Below, in pieces: positions 8,728-20,352 of a stretch of 64,000 nucleotides of DNA (position 1 is the stretch's first letter; every line of letters begins with the position of its first letter). The DNA is taken from contig JADJPD010000001.1 of assembly GCA_016713435.1 (NCBI GenBank), positions 186,001 through 250,000 on the forward strand. Reading direction: 5' to 3'. A model generated the notes under the pieces. It worked only from the letters and a program-made list of their open reading frames with translations, did no database searches and was not told the origin of the DNA. Source of the DNA: Gemmatimonadota bacterium (GTDB lineage: Bacteria; Gemmatimonadota; Gemmatimonadetes; Gemmatimonadales; GWC2-71-9). The position numbers and the translations under genes are program-made.

Positions 8728-10152
8728 TCAGTACCCCGCGTCGCGCGCGGAGAGGAACGGCTGGAGGTTGACGCGGCCGCGCACCTGGCGGGCGACGGCG
8801 GCAGGGTCGCGGGCGCCCCAGTAGTTGCCGCCCGCCTCGAGCTCCACCGCATCGATGAGCCAGCGCCGCGCGGAGAGGAGCACGTTGCCGTGGAGCTCGG
8901 TGTCGGCGCCGGCCGAGTCCACGACGATGCCGTCCTCGACGCCATCCAGCAGGTTGCCCCGCAGCTTCACGCGCGTGGTCTGCTCCAGCACGATGCCTCG
9001 GCCCACCTTGGCGATGGTGTTGTCGTCCACCCGGTACAGGGTGCTCTCGTCCCCCTCGGCGTCCGGGGCGAAGAGGTGGATGCCGATGGCCCCGCCGATG
9101 ATCGTGTTCTCCCCGATGGCGTTCTCGCCCCCGTGCTCGATGGCCACGGCGGCCTCGTGCGCGCCGAGGATGATGTTGCCGCGCACCGTGCTGCCCCGCG
9201 AGTAGCCGAGCCAGAAGCCGTAGCGCGCGCTGTCGGCGTGGTTCTCGGTGAAGACGTTCCACGCGCTGAAGGTGGCCTCGAAGGCGTTGTGGTAGGCGTG
9301 GGAGGCGTCGTTGCGGTGCACCAGGTTGGCGATGGACGGCCCCACCAGGGGCCGGTGGCCGCTCAGGAAGAAGCCGTCGCCGGACCAGGTGAGGTCGTTG
9401 TCGGCGATGACGTTGGAGTCGCTCGCCTCGCGGAGCAGGAGCGCCGCGCTGTCGCAGCCGTGGCTGTAGGCGCGGCTCTCGCAGCGCACGTTGTGGCTGG
9501 CGTTGTTGCGGACGATCGTGTTGCGCGACGACTTCCAGAGGTGGATCCCCCAACCCGAGTTGCCGCTCACGTCGTTGTCGGCCAGGTGCGCCTCGCGGCT
9601 CTCGAAGAGGCCGATGCCGTTCTGGCTCCCACGGGCGAGGATCCCGGTGACCACCGCCCCGGTGGTGCGGCGCAGGTACAGGCCGGCGCCGTAGGTCTCG
9701 AAGGTGTCCGGGCGGAAGATGTCGAGCCAGTCCGCCTCGTCGTAGCGCTCCGGGGTGGAGCGGAGCCGCTGGGCGCGGGAGCCGGACAGGTCGATGCCGC
9801 TGAGCCGGTGGCCGGCCCCACCGTCGAGCCGGATGCCGAAGCGATACCCCCGGATGCGGCCGCCGCGGATGCTGATGCTGTCGCCCCCCTTGCCGCTGAT
9901 GCCGATGCCGCGGAAGCCGCCCGCCGCGGTGTCCCCGCTCTCCAGGGTGACCCCCGTCAGGTCAATGCGCGTGGCGCCGGCGGTGACCACCAGCACGCCC
10001 ACCTCGGCCGTGTCGCGGATGCGGTAGCGGCCGGGGCAGATCTTCACCTCGCCGGCCACGGGCGTGCCGGCCCGGGTGGGGCGGACGCAGGGCGCGGCCG
10101 CCGGGGCGGCGGCACCGAGGGCCAGGACGAGGACGGCGAGCGAGGAGATCAT
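8728..10152 (-). CDS. Secreted right-handed parallel beta-helix protein
   Basis: A 474-residue exported protein. The signal peptide covers about residues 1-20 (ending APAAAP). It is followed by PbH1/NosD-type repeats of roughly 22-25 residues with Asn ladders (NDVSGNSGWGIHL, NTIVRNNASHN, NTIIGGAIGIHLF). Such folds belong to polysaccharide lyases, epimerases and NosD-like periplasmic proteins; no catalytic set is recognisable. The start at 10152 overlaps the hisF stop (ATGA), so it is likely the last gene of the his-containing transcript, although nothing links it to histidine synthesis. Confidence 0.8.
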   Translation of the reverse strand: MISSLAVLVLALGAAAPAAAPCVRPTRAGTPVAGEVKICPGRYRIRDTAEVGVLVVTAGATRIDLTGVTLESGDTAAGGFRGIGISGKGGDSISIRGGRIRGYRFGIRLDGGAGHRLSGIDLSGSRAQRLRSTPERYDEADWLDIFRPDTFETYGAGLYLRRTTGAVVTGILARGSQNGIGLFESREAHLADNDVSGNSGWGIHLWKSSRNTIVRNNASHNVRCESRAYSHGCDSAALLLREASDSNVIADNDLTWSGDGFFLSGHRPLVGPSIANLVHRNDASHAYHNAFEATFSAWNVFTENHADSARYGFWLGYSRGSTVRGNIILGAHEAAVAIEHGGENAIGENTIIGGAIGIHLFAPDAEGDESTLYRVDDNTIAKVGRGIVLEQTTRVKLRGNLLDGVEDGIVVDSAGADTELHGNVLLSARRWLIDAVELEAGGNYWGARDPAAVARQVRGRVNLQPFLSARDAGY

Positions 10153-10919
10153 GGGCGCACCGGGATGCCGCGATCGCGGAGGTAGGCGCGCGCCTCGGGG
10201 AGCGAGCAGCCCTGGTAGTGGAAGATGGACGCCGCCAGCACCCCGTGCGCGCCCGCCTGCAGCCCGTCGGCCAGGTGCTGGAGGTTCCCCGCCCCGCCGG
10301 AGGCGATGACCGGGATCCGCACCTGGCCGCTCGCGAGCCGGAGCAGCTCCAGGTCGTAGCCAATCTGGGTGCCGTCACGGTCCATGGATGTGAGCAGGAT
10401 CTCCCCGGCACCGAGCTGTTCCAGCTGGCGGATCCACGCGAGGCCGTCGAGCTCGGTGGGCGTGCGACCACCGGTGATGAACACCGTCCAGTGGGGCGGC
10501 GCCCCGGCCGGCCCGGGCACCCGGCGCACGTCCACCGCGGCCACCACGCACTGTGTCCCGAACGCCTCCCCGAGACGGCTGACGAGCGCCGGGTCCTTCA
10601 CCGCCGCCGTGTTCACCGCCACCTTGTCCGCCCCGGCCCGGAGCGCGGCGCCCGCGTCCTCCACCGAGCGGATGCCCCCGCCCACGGTGAAGGGGATGAA
10701 GATGGCATCCGCCACCCGGCCCACCATCTCCAGCGTCGTGTCCCGCGCCTCGTGGCTGGCCGTGATGTCCAGGAACACCAGCTCGTCGGCGCCCTCGGCG
10801 TCGTAGCGGCGTGCCTGCTCCACCGGGTCCCCGGCGTCGCGCAGCGACTCGAAGTGGACGCCCTTCACCACGCGGCCGTTGGCCACGTCGAGGCAGGGGA
10901 TGATGCGCCGGGCTAGCAT
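10149..10919 (-). CDS. hisF: Imidazole glycerol phosphate synthase, cyclase subunit HisF
   Basis: A (beta/alpha)8 barrel, 256 residues. It uses ammonia from HisH to convert PRFAR into imidazole glycerol phosphate and AICAR. It begins MLARRIIPCLDV with catalytic Asp11; the second acid lies in VVAAVDVR; phosphate-binding loops VGGGIR and ASGGAG are present. A longer open frame to 11042 exists, but the ATG at 10919 matches the family start and overlaps the NUDIX stop by 7 bp. The order hisC-hisB-hisH-NUDIX-hisF differs from the usual hisH-hisA-hisF. Confidence 0.96.
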   Translation of the reverse strand: MLARRIIPCLDVANGRVVKGVHFESLRDAGDPVEQARRYDAEGADELVFLDITASHEARDTTLEMVGRVADAIFIPFTVGGGIRSVEDAGAALRAGADKVAVNTAAVKDPALVSRLGEAFGTQCVVAAVDVRRVPGPAGAPPHWTVFITGGRTPTELDGLAWIRQLEQLGAGEILLTSMDRDGTQIGYDLELLRLASGQVRIPVIASGGAGNLQHLADGLQAGAHGVLAASIFHYQGCSLPEARAYLRDRGIPVRP

Positions 10920-11377
10920 ACGAAGAGCACGTCCTCGAGCGTGCCGGCGTCGCCCTTGGCCAGGAGGACCTGGATGTCCTCGAGCGCCCGCCGCTCCCGC
11001 GGCCAGGCCAGGCGGCCCTGCGCCGCCGGCAGCGGCATCCACTCCGCCGCGTCGTGCTCGTGGCTCAGCGTCACCTCGGCCTCACCCACGAAGGCCGCGA
11101 AGACGGGGATGAAGCCCACCTCGTCGGTCCCGTGGCGATAGAAGGACTCCACCCGGCTCAGGTTGTAGAGCTTCCGGGGCGTGAGGCCCGTCTCCTCCCG
11201 GAGCTCGCGCATCGCCGCGTCCCGCGGATGCTCGCCCGCCTCGATGCTGCCATGCACCGCCTCCCACGAGCCGGGACAGCGGCCCGCCGTGCCGCGGCGG
11301 AGCACCAGGGTCTCGAGGCCCGTGACGCCCTGGCGGAGCACGTACACGTCCACGAACGCCACCCGGAAGGTGGTCAT
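10913..11377 (-). CDS. NUDIX hydrolase inside the his cluster, at the usual hisA position
   Basis: A 154-residue pyrophosphohydrolase with a complete Nudix box (GSIEAGEHPRDAAMRELREE then TGL). The LSRVESFY stretch after the box resembles NudB-type dihydroneopterin triphosphate/dATP hydrolases. The ATG at 11377 overlaps the hisH stop (ATGA) and has GGAG about 8 bases upstream; a GTG at 11386 is an alternative. Its 3' end overlaps hisF by 7 bp. Overlap on both sides implies translational coupling with histidine genes. It could be a housekeeping NudB-like enzyme or could act on a his intermediate such as phosphoribosyl-ATP; the sequence does not decide. Confidence 0.9.
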   Translation of the reverse strand: MTTFRVAFVDVYVLRQGVTGLETLVLRRGTAGRCPGSWEAVHGSIEAGEHPRDAAMRELREETGLTPRKLYNLSRVESFYRHGTDEVGFIPVFAAFVGEAEVTLSHEHDAAEWMPLPAAQGRLAWPRERRALEDIQVLLAKGDAGTLEDVLFVC

Positions 11378-11994
11378 GGCCGCCACTCCGCGAAGGCGGC
11401 CAGGAGCGCGAGGCCCGCGGCCTGCGACTTTTCGGGATGGAACTGCGCCCCGACGATGTTGCCCTGCCCCACGATGGTGGGAAACGGCCCGCCGTAATCC
11501 GCCGTGGCCAGCGCCACGCCGGGCGCGAGGCCGGACGGGTGGTAGCTGTGGACGTGATAGAAGAACTGCCGCCCCTCGCGGAACAGGCCGGCCAGCACCG
11601 GATGGCGCGCCCCGTCCGCCGTAGCATCCACCGCGGCCCAGCCCACGTGCGGCACGGGCAGGTCCGTGCGGAGCCGGCGCACCTCGCCCGCGAGGAGGCC
11701 GAGGCCGGTCACGCCGGGGCCCTCCTCGCTCCGCTCGAAGAACACCTGCTGTCCCAGGCAGATGCCCATCACGGGGCGGCCGGCCCGGGCCACCTCGGTG
11801 ATGGCGTCGCCGAGGCCGGTGGCGGCGAGGTTCTTCATGGCCTGCCCGAAGTTCCCCACCCCGGGCACCAGCACCCGCTCCGCCCGGCGCACCACGTCCG
11901 GGTCGGTGGCGAGCGCGGCGGCGTGGCCGCCCGCCTCGACGGCGCGCACCACGCTGCGCAGGTTGTTGACCCCGTAATCCACGATGACGATCAC
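11374..11994 (-). CDS. hisH: Imidazole glycerol phosphate synthase, glutamine amidotransferase subunit HisH
   Basis: Class I glutamine amidotransferase, 206 residues. It releases ammonia from glutamine and channels it to HisF. Motifs: MIVIVDYGVNNLRSV start, nucleophile Cys in GICLGQQ, oxyanion strand PGVGNFG, and the His-Glu pair in FHPEKSQ. Normal family length. It overlaps hisB at its start (ATGA) and the NUDIX gene at its end. Confidence 0.96.
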   Translation of the reverse strand: MIVIVDYGVNNLRSVVRAVEAGGHAAALATDPDVVRRAERVLVPGVGNFGQAMKNLAATGLGDAITEVARAGRPVMGICLGQQVFFERSEEGPGVTGLGLLAGEVRRLRTDLPVPHVGWAAVDATADGARHPVLAGLFREGRQFFYHVHSYHPSGLAPGVALATADYGGPFPTIVGQGNIVGAQFHPEKSQAAGLALLAAFAEWRP

Positions 11995-12581
11995 AGCACG
12001 CCCTTGGTGCTCGGCACCCCGCTCACCCGCGGGTCGAGGCGCACCGCGGTCTCCAGCGCCCGCGCGAAGGCCTTGAAGGTGGCCTCCACGATGTGGTGCG
12101 GGTTGTCACCGCGGATGAGGTCCAGGTGCACCGTGAGCCCGGCGTTCAGCACCAGGGCGCGGAAGAACTCCGGGGTCAGGAACACGTCGTAGTCCCCGAG
12201 CATCTGCCACTTGGCGATCTCGACGTGGTACGAGAGGTAGGGCCGGCCGGAGACGTCCACCACCGCGCGCACCAGCGCCTCGTCGAGCGGCACACAGGCG
12301 TCCGCGTAGCGGCGGATGCCGCGGCGGTCGCCCAGCGCCTGCTGGATGGCCTGGCCGAGGGCGATGCCCACGTCCTCGACGGTGTGGTGGCCGTCCACGT
12401 GCAGGTCGCCCTCGCAGGACACCGTCAGCTCCATGAGGCCGTGGCGCGCCAGCGCCTCCAGCATGTGGTCGAAGAAGCCGATCCCCGTCCGCACCTCCGC
12501 CCGCCCCGCCCCGTCGAGGTCGACGGCGACGCGGATCCGGGTTTCCTTGGTGGCGCGGGTGACCTCGGCGTGGCGGGACAT
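11991..12581 (-). CDS. hisB: Imidazoleglycerol-phosphate dehydratase
   Basis: Monofunctional HisB, 196 residues. It dehydrates imidazole glycerol phosphate to imidazole acetol phosphate, the step after HisFH. Metal-binding motifs GFFDHML, DGHHTVEDVG and PHHIVEATFKAF are all present. There is no phosphatase domain, so histidinol phosphatase must be encoded elsewhere. The ATG at 12581 is preferred over a GTG at 12590 because GAGG lies 8 bases upstream. Its product feeds HisC, encoded just upstream. Confidence 0.95.
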   Translation of the reverse strand: MSRHAEVTRATKETRIRVAVDLDGAGRAEVRTGIGFFDHMLEALARHGLMELTVSCEGDLHVDGHHTVEDVGIALGQAIQQALGDRRGIRRYADACVPLDEALVRAVVDVSGRPYLSYHVEIAKWQMLGDYDVFLTPEFFRALVLNAGLTVHLDLIRGDNPHHIVEATFKAFARALETAVRLDPRVSGVPSTKGVL

Positions 12582-12608
12582 GCGGAACACCTCAGGAGGC
12601 AGGACGGA

Positions 12609-13705
12609 TCAGCCGAGGATCTTCACCAGCGCGGCGAGCACGGCATCGTTGTCCGCCGGCGTGCCGATGCTCACCCGGAGGCAGCCGGCCAGGCCGGGGC
12701 CGCGCGAGACGTCGCGCACCAGGATCCCCGCCTCCTCCACCAGCCGCGTGAACACCGCCTGCGGCGAGACCTCGTGGAAGCGGAGCAGCAGGAAGTTGGC
12801 CTGGCTCGGGAACACCTCGACGCCGCGGAGCGCGGCGAGCCGCGGCGCCAGCCGCTCGCGCTCCGCCACGATGTGGCGCACCCGCGCCTCGAACCGCTCG
12901 TGCTGCTCCAGCGCCACCTCGGCCGCGGCCAGGGTGATGGCGTTGACGTTGTAGGGCAGCTTGGCCTTGGCGATCTCGCGCGCCACCTCGGGATGCGCCA
13001 GCGCGTAGCCGAACCGGAGCCCGGCCATGCCCATCGCCTTGGAGAAGGTGCGGAGCACCACCACCCGCGGCTCCCGCCGCGCCAGCTCCACGGCGGTGGG
13101 ACCGCCGAACTCCTGGTACGCCTCGTCCACGAAGACCAGCGCGTCCGTCTCCCGCACCAGCCGCTCCACCGCGCCCTCGGGCAGCGCCGAGCCGGTCGGG
13201 TTGTTGGGCGAGCAGAGCACCACCACCTTGGCCCGCTCCCCCCGCGCCCGCGCCACCAGCGCGTCCACGTCGTAGCGGAACCCCGGGCCCAGCGGCACCG
13301 GGAGGTAGTGCCCGCCGAGGACCCCGGTGAGCAGCTTGTAGAGGGAGAACGTCGGCTCCGGCGCCACCACCACGTCGCCCTCGGCGACGGAGACGGTGAG
13401 CGCGGCCTGGATCACCTCGTTGGACCCGTTGCCCACCAGCACGCCCTCGGCCACCCAGCCATGGCGGGCGGCCACGCGCTCGGCGAGGTGCTGGGGGAAG
13501 AAGAGCGGGTAGCGGTGCCAGGGCGCGGCGGCGGCGCGCTCGAGGATGGCGCGCTTGAGGTCGGCGGGGACGTCCTCCGGCGCCTCGTTCTGGTTGAGCT
13601 TGCGCGCGGTGACCGGCGCCTCGAGCGTGTAGGCGGCCTGCGCCCGCACCGAGGGCTTGATGAGGGCCAGCGCGCCCGCCACGTCCGGCGCGGACAGGGT
13701 GCCGG

Positions 13706-13709
<4 letters not shown>
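12609..13709 (-). CDS. hisC: Histidinol-phosphate aminotransferase
   Basis: PLP-dependent fold-type I aminotransferase, 366 residues. It converts imidazole acetol phosphate to histidinol phosphate. PLP Lys is in RTFSKAMGMAG; the phosphate-binding NGSNE and the CSPNNPTG loop are present; the N-terminal KLNQNE motif is typical of HisC. The ATG overlaps the stop of the pilus ATPase gene (ATGA), and a 27-bp gap separates it from hisB. HisC paralogues can act on aromatic amino acids, but the neighbours support histidine. Confidence 0.94.
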
Positions 13710-16003
<2,294 letters not shown>

Positions 16004-16084
16004 GCAAGACCTTGAGGGAGAACTACTTGGAAAGTAGCGCGGCAGGGGGGCGTGGGGGAGGGCGGCGGACGGCGAGTCCCGGCC

Positions 16085-18136
16085 TCAGAGAATCTCCCAC
16101 CACCCCCGCCCAACGTCCACCATCACGCCCACCGTGCCCCGCTGCAGCGACACCCCCACGTCCGCCCGGATGAGCTGGTGGAACCACTCGATTCCCACCC
16201 CCGCCACCGCCCGCCCCCGGGGCGCCGGCCGCCATGGGAGCCCCGGCATGGCCCCGCCCGCCCAGCCGGCGGCGACGAACGGCGCCACCGTGATCGTCCG
16301 CCCCGTCGATACGAAGGGTCCGAGCGGGATGCCGGGGAACGGCACCTCCAGCCGGTATTCCAGGTGCCCCAGCAGCATCCGCCGCCCGCCCCAGGCGCGG
16401 AACGGTTCGCCCGGCAACGTCCCCCACCCACCCAGGGCAAAGCTGCGGTAGCCCGGCAGCTGCGCCGTGCCGGCGCCTGCCTCGCCCGTCAGGCGGAGGC
16501 CGCCGGGGCCGAGGGGAGCAAGGGCATCGAGATGCAGGCTGGCACGGCCGTACTCGCGATCGCCGGTGCCCCCCTCTCCCGCCACGGTCAGGGCCAGGCT
16601 GCCTCGGCGGTCCAGGCGCGCCCGCTCCACCCGCAGCGCGAGCCGTCCCACCCCAAGGTCGCCGGCGCCGAGGGCGGGGTTGGCGCGGTAGTGGCCGCGC
16701 GCGGGTGCGGCCCGGGTCGTCACCGAGCGGGTACGCTCGTAGCCGGTCTCGAGCGTGAGCTCCGCGCCCGTGGCAACGCGACGGGTGACGGCCACGCCGG
16801 CCACGTCGCGGAGCACCCAGTCGCCGAGGTCACGCCCGCCCTCCTGGGCCAGCAGCGAGTTCACCACGCCGGAGACAATCGGCCGGTCCGCGAGGTCCGC
16901 CATCCGCCGCCCGGCGCGGACCTCGAGCCGCGTGGCGGGGCGGTCCACCGTGAGCGTCACCCCACCGGTGGCGCGTGTGTCGCTGGTGCCCAGCCCCACC
17001 GCCGGCCGGAGCGTGGTGCCGGGCCCCAGCACAATGGCGGCCCCGGCACCGAACGCGAGGCCCTGCACCCGGTTCACGTGCACCAGGTCACTCAGGCCGG
17101 TGGCGCCGAGCCGGGCGCGCGGGAGGCCGCTCAGGAGGCGGTCCCCGGCGATCGCGGCGATCTCCTCGCGCACCGCGTCGAGGTCCTCCTGCTCCACCGG
17201 CGCTGCCACCTCCGCCACCGCCTCGGCGAGCGGCCGGTCCCAGTGGCCGCCGGTGTCCCGGGGCTGGCGCAGGCCACCGATCGGCGGGCCGCGCACCACG
17301 CTGGCGGGGAGGGTCACGTTGAGGGTGTACTCCCCGATCTCCCAGCGGCCGCGGATGATGGAACGGGCGGGGAAATCGAGCCAGGTCACCCGGCGGCGGA
17401 TCTCCACCTCCTGCCGTGCGGGCAGCCACCAGCGCCCCTCGATCCGCGCATTCTCGAGCACGATCGCGATGTCCTCGAGCGAGGCGTCGAGATAGGCGCT
17501 CGGCGTGAAGCTGAAGCGAAACCGGACCAGGTCGCCGGTGGTGGCGTCGAGGGACAGCGTGCCGACCACCAGCGGGAGCGCCGGGTCGCGCGGCCGGACC
17601 TCCACCTCGTGCAGCAGCAGCGTCCCCTCGCGTCCCATCACCCGGACGGAGTCGCGCAGGCGGTAGGCGTAGAAGGCGGGCCCGTCCGGCGCGAGGGGGT
17701 GCACCACGTCCTTCACCTCGTCGCCCTCGCCGATCCGGATGCGGTCGCCGAAGTTGTTGGTGACGATGCCGAGGTGGTCGCGATGATAGCTGATGTCGGT
17801 GGGCAGCCAGCGGCCGTCCCGCCAGCCGAGGATCACCTGCTTGTGAAGGCCGGGCGCGCGCCAGTACACTTCGACGTCGAGCTCGTCGGCCTTGATGAGC
17901 TTGGGCGGCAGCGTCAGCTCGCGTCCGGCCTGCGCCAGGAAGAACAGGAAGCCGTGGGCGCGGGTGGTGTAGCTCGTCAGGGTGGAGTCGGGCGCGCTCC
18001 GCTGGCGGGCGGCCTGGCCCCGGTGGATGAGCGCCAGCGTGGTGCTGTCGTCCCACGCCTGCGCGGCCGCGGGCGGCGCCACCAGGCCCACCAGGGCCGC
18101 CACCGCCAGGATCCGCCAGCCGCGCTCCACACGCAC
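16085..18136 (-). CDS. Outer membrane protein with Omp85-like C-terminal barrel
   Basis: A 683-residue exported protein with signal peptide about 1-26 (ending PAAAQA). Residues about 30-330 are soluble and beta-rich (DUF5686/outer-membrane lipoprotein-carrier-like appearance). The C-terminal ~330 residues look like a surface-antigen barrel, with FALGGWGTLPGEPFRAWGG resembling the lid-loop region of BamA/TamA-type proteins and alternating-strand pattern to the end (RGWWEIL). No POTRA repeats are evident. The GTG start at 18136 is 26 bp from the divergent GTG of the next gene, so the two probably share a promoter region. Specific role unknown. Confidence 0.75.
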   Translation of the reverse strand: MRVERGWRILAVAALVGLVAPPAAAQAWDDSTTLALIHRGQAARQRSAPDSTLTSYTTRAHGFLFFLAQAGRELTLPPKLIKADELDVEVYWRAPGLHKQVILGWRDGRWLPTDISYHRDHLGIVTNNFGDRIRIGEGDEVKDVVHPLAPDGPAFYAYRLRDSVRVMGREGTLLLHEVEVRPRDPALPLVVGTLSLDATTGDLVRFRFSFTPSAYLDASLEDIAIVLENARIEGRWWLPARQEVEIRRRVTWLDFPARSIIRGRWEIGEYTLNVTLPASVVRGPPIGGLRQPRDTGGHWDRPLAEAVAEVAAPVEQEDLDAVREEIAAIAGDRLLSGLPRARLGATGLSDLVHVNRVQGLAFGAGAAIVLGPGTTLRPAVGLGTSDTRATGGVTLTVDRPATRLEVRAGRRMADLADRPIVSGVVNSLLAQEGGRDLGDWVLRDVAGVAVTRRVATGAELTLETGYERTRSVTTRAAPARGHYRANPALGAGDLGVGRLALRVERARLDRRGSLALTVAGEGGTGDREYGRASLHLDALAPLGPGGLRLTGEAGAGTAQLPGYRSFALGGWGTLPGEPFRAWGGRRMLLGHLEYRLEVPFPGIPLGPFVSTGRTITVAPFVAAGWAGGAMPGLPWRPAPRGRAVAGVGIEWFHQLIRADVGVSLQRGTVGVMVDVGRGWWEIL

Positions 18137-18162
18137 CGTGCACCACGCATCGTTCGGGACTC

Positions 18163-18780
18163 GTGAGATTTAGGGACCTCCCCGCCCGCGCCGCAACCGC
18201 GACGATCCTCGCCCTTCTCGGCTGCGGCGGCGGGTCGGCCACGCCGTCCGGGACCGACGTGGCGCCGGTGGTGGTGACGCAGGTGCTGCCGCCGGAGCAG
18301 CTCTGGGTGCTCGAGGTGGCGGGCCTCGCGCCCGAGGACACCACCGTCACCTTCCCCCTGGCCGAGGCGCGGACCGTCATCCTCCGCCACGGGCCGCCGG
18401 ACAACACGGTGTTCGTGGAGCTCACCTTCCCGGAATCGGTCTTCGTGGCCAGTGACGCCCCGGATTCCGTGACCATCGCGGTGCGGCCGCGTCCCGGCAT
18501 CTACGGCCTCGACATCGCCATGACGGTGCTCCCCGCCCGGAAGGGGTCGGCCATCCGCTTCAAGTACCCGGTGCACTTCTCCGCGCCGGTGGCGGGCCTC
18601 CGGCAGTACGGCTCGGCCACCCGCTTCGAGCAGGCGCTGGCGGTGGGGCAGCTGGTGGACGGCGTCCGCTACGCCCTGCTGGCCTCCACCCGCCCCGCCT
18701 CCGACAACCTGCAGGCGCCGCTCCTCGGCCCCGGCACCTACCTGGTGGCCGCCCCGCGCGAGGTCCGCGGGACGCGTTAG
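18163..18780 (+). CDS. Putative lipoprotein of unknown function
   Basis: A 205-residue protein starting at GTG 18163, with a short N-terminal signal ending in lipobox LLGC followed by GGGS. The rest is mainly beta (VTQVLPPEQLWVLEVAG, DSVTIAVRPRPGIYGLD), consistent with one or two Ig-like sandwiches in the periplasm. No family is recognised. It is divergent from the barrel protein and 69 bp upstream of trpE. Confidence 0.7.
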   Translation: MRFRDLPARAATATILALLGCGGGSATPSGTDVAPVVVTQVLPPEQLWVLEVAGLAPEDTTVTFPLAEARTVILRHGPPDNTVFVELTFPESVFVASDAPDSVTIAVRPRPGIYGLDIAMTVLPARKGSAIRFKYPVHFSAPVAGLRQYGSATRFEQALAVGQLVDGVRYALLASTRPASDNLQAPLLGPGTYLVAAPREVRGTR

Positions 18781-18849
18781 ATTCCCGTCGCCCGCCGGGG
18801 TCCCCCGGCGCTGCTCCCGACCAACCGCTCCCGGCCCCACCCGACCGGC

Positions 18850-20343
18850 ATGGCCACGACCCTCTCTGATTTCCTCGCCGCGGCCGCTCCCGGCATGGTG
18901 CCCGTCACCCGCCAGGTGGTGCTCGACGGCGACACGCCGGTCTCGGCCTTCGCCAAGCTGCACCAGGGGGCGTACGGCTTCCTGCTCGAGTCGCTGGAGG
19001 GTGGCGAGCGCTGGGCGCGTTACACCTTCATGTCCACCGACCCGCGCGAGGTCTATCGCTACCGGGGCCGCGAGGTGTCACGCTGGACCCCGGCGGCGGG
19101 GTGGAGCACCGTCAGCACCGACCAGGCGCCGCTCGACCACATGGCCGCCACCATGCGCCAGCACCCGCCGGTGCACCTGCCCGGGCTGCCGCGCTTCACC
19201 GGCGGCGCGGTGGGGTACCTCGGCTACGACGTGGTGCGGAGCCTCGAGCACCTCCCCGACGCCCCCGCCGACGACCGCGGCCTCCCCGACGCCATCCTGA
19301 TGGTGGCGGACACGGTGCTGGTGCTGGACAACCTGTTCAACCGCGCCACCGTGATCGCCAACGTGGAGGTGAGCGACGGCATGCGCCAGGCGGAGCTCGA
19401 GCGCCGCTACGCCGAGGCCTCCGCCCGCATTGACGAGTGGCTGGCGCGGCTGGCGCAGCCGTCGGCGCTCCGCTCCCTCGAGATCGAGGCGGCGGCCCCC
19501 CTCCCCGAACGCACCTCGCCCTACGACCAGGCCGCCTACGAGGCGGGCGTCCGCGCCATCCAGGAGTACATCGCCGCCGGCGACACCTTCCAGACGGTGC
19601 TCTCCCGCCGCATTGACCTCGACGCTCCCGACCCGTTCCTCACCTACCGCTACCTGCGCGCGCTGAATCCGGCGCCGTACCTCTACTTCCTCCACTGCGA
19701 CGACCTGCATGTGGTGGGCAGCTCCCCCGAGGTGCTGCTCCGCGTCGAGGAAGGTGAGCTCACGGTCCGGCCCATCGCCGGCACCCGGCCCCGCGGCGCC
19801 ACGCCGGAGCAGGACCAGGCCCTCCAGGCCGAGCTCGAGGCGGATCCCAAGGAGCGGGCGGAGCACCTGATGCTGGTGGACCTGGGACGGAACGACGTGG
19901 GGCGGGTGGCGCAGTTCGGCACCGTGCGCCTGACGGCCTTCATGACCGTGGAGCGCTACAGCCACGTGATGCACCTCGTGAGCGAGGTGCGCGGCACCCT
20001 GCGCCCCGAGCTGGACGCGCTCGCGGCCCTCGGCGCCTGCTTCCCGGCCGGCACCGTAAGCGGCGCGCCCAAGGTGCGCGCCATGGAGATCATCGACGAG
20101 CTGGAGCCCACGCGGCGCGGGCCCTACGCCGGTGCGGTGGGCTACGTCGCCTGGGGCGCGCGGACGCTGGACACGGCCATCGCCATCCGCACCGTGGTGA
20201 TGCGGGGCGGGCGGGCCTGGGTCCAGGCCGGCGCCGGCATCGTGGCCGACAGCGACCCCACGGCCGAGTACCGGGAGACCGAGGCCAAGGCGCGGGCCGT
20301 CCTGGCCGCCCTCGGGCTCGCCGGGCGGGGCCCCGGGAGGTAG
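18850..20343 (+). CDS. trpE: Anthranilate synthase component I
   Basis: Chorismate-utilising enzyme, 497 residues. It makes anthranilate, the first committed step of tryptophan synthesis, using ammonia from TrpG. Conserved signatures: LLES near the N-terminus (tryptophan feedback site), IAGTRPRG, DLGRNDVGRV, and GTVSGAPKVRAMEIIDELEP in the active site. The usual partner trpG is not adjacent; an unrelated signalling gene follows 9 bp later. No attenuator-like leader peptide rich in Trp codons was seen upstream. Confidence 0.95.
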   Translation: MATTLSDFLAAAAPGMVPVTRQVVLDGDTPVSAFAKLHQGAYGFLLESLEGGERWARYTFMSTDPREVYRYRGREVSRWTPAAGWSTVSTDQAPLDHMAATMRQHPPVHLPGLPRFTGGAVGYLGYDVVRSLEHLPDAPADDRGLPDAILMVADTVLVLDNLFNRATVIANVEVSDGMRQAELERRYAEASARIDEWLARLAQPSALRSLEIEAAAPLPERTSPYDQAAYEAGVRAIQEYIAAGDTFQTVLSRRIDLDAPDPFLTYRYLRALNPAPYLYFLHCDDLHVVGSSPEVLLRVEEGELTVRPIAGTRPRGATPEQDQALQAELEADPKERAEHLMLVDLGRNDVGRVAQFGTVRLTAFMTVERYSHVMHLVSEVRGTLRPELDALAALGACFPAGTVSGAPKVRAMEIIDELEPTRRGPYAGAVGYVAWGARTLDTAIAIRTVVMRGGRAWVQAGAGIVADSDPTAEYRETEAKARAVLAALGLAGRGPGR

Positions 20344-20352
20344 ATTTTTCGC

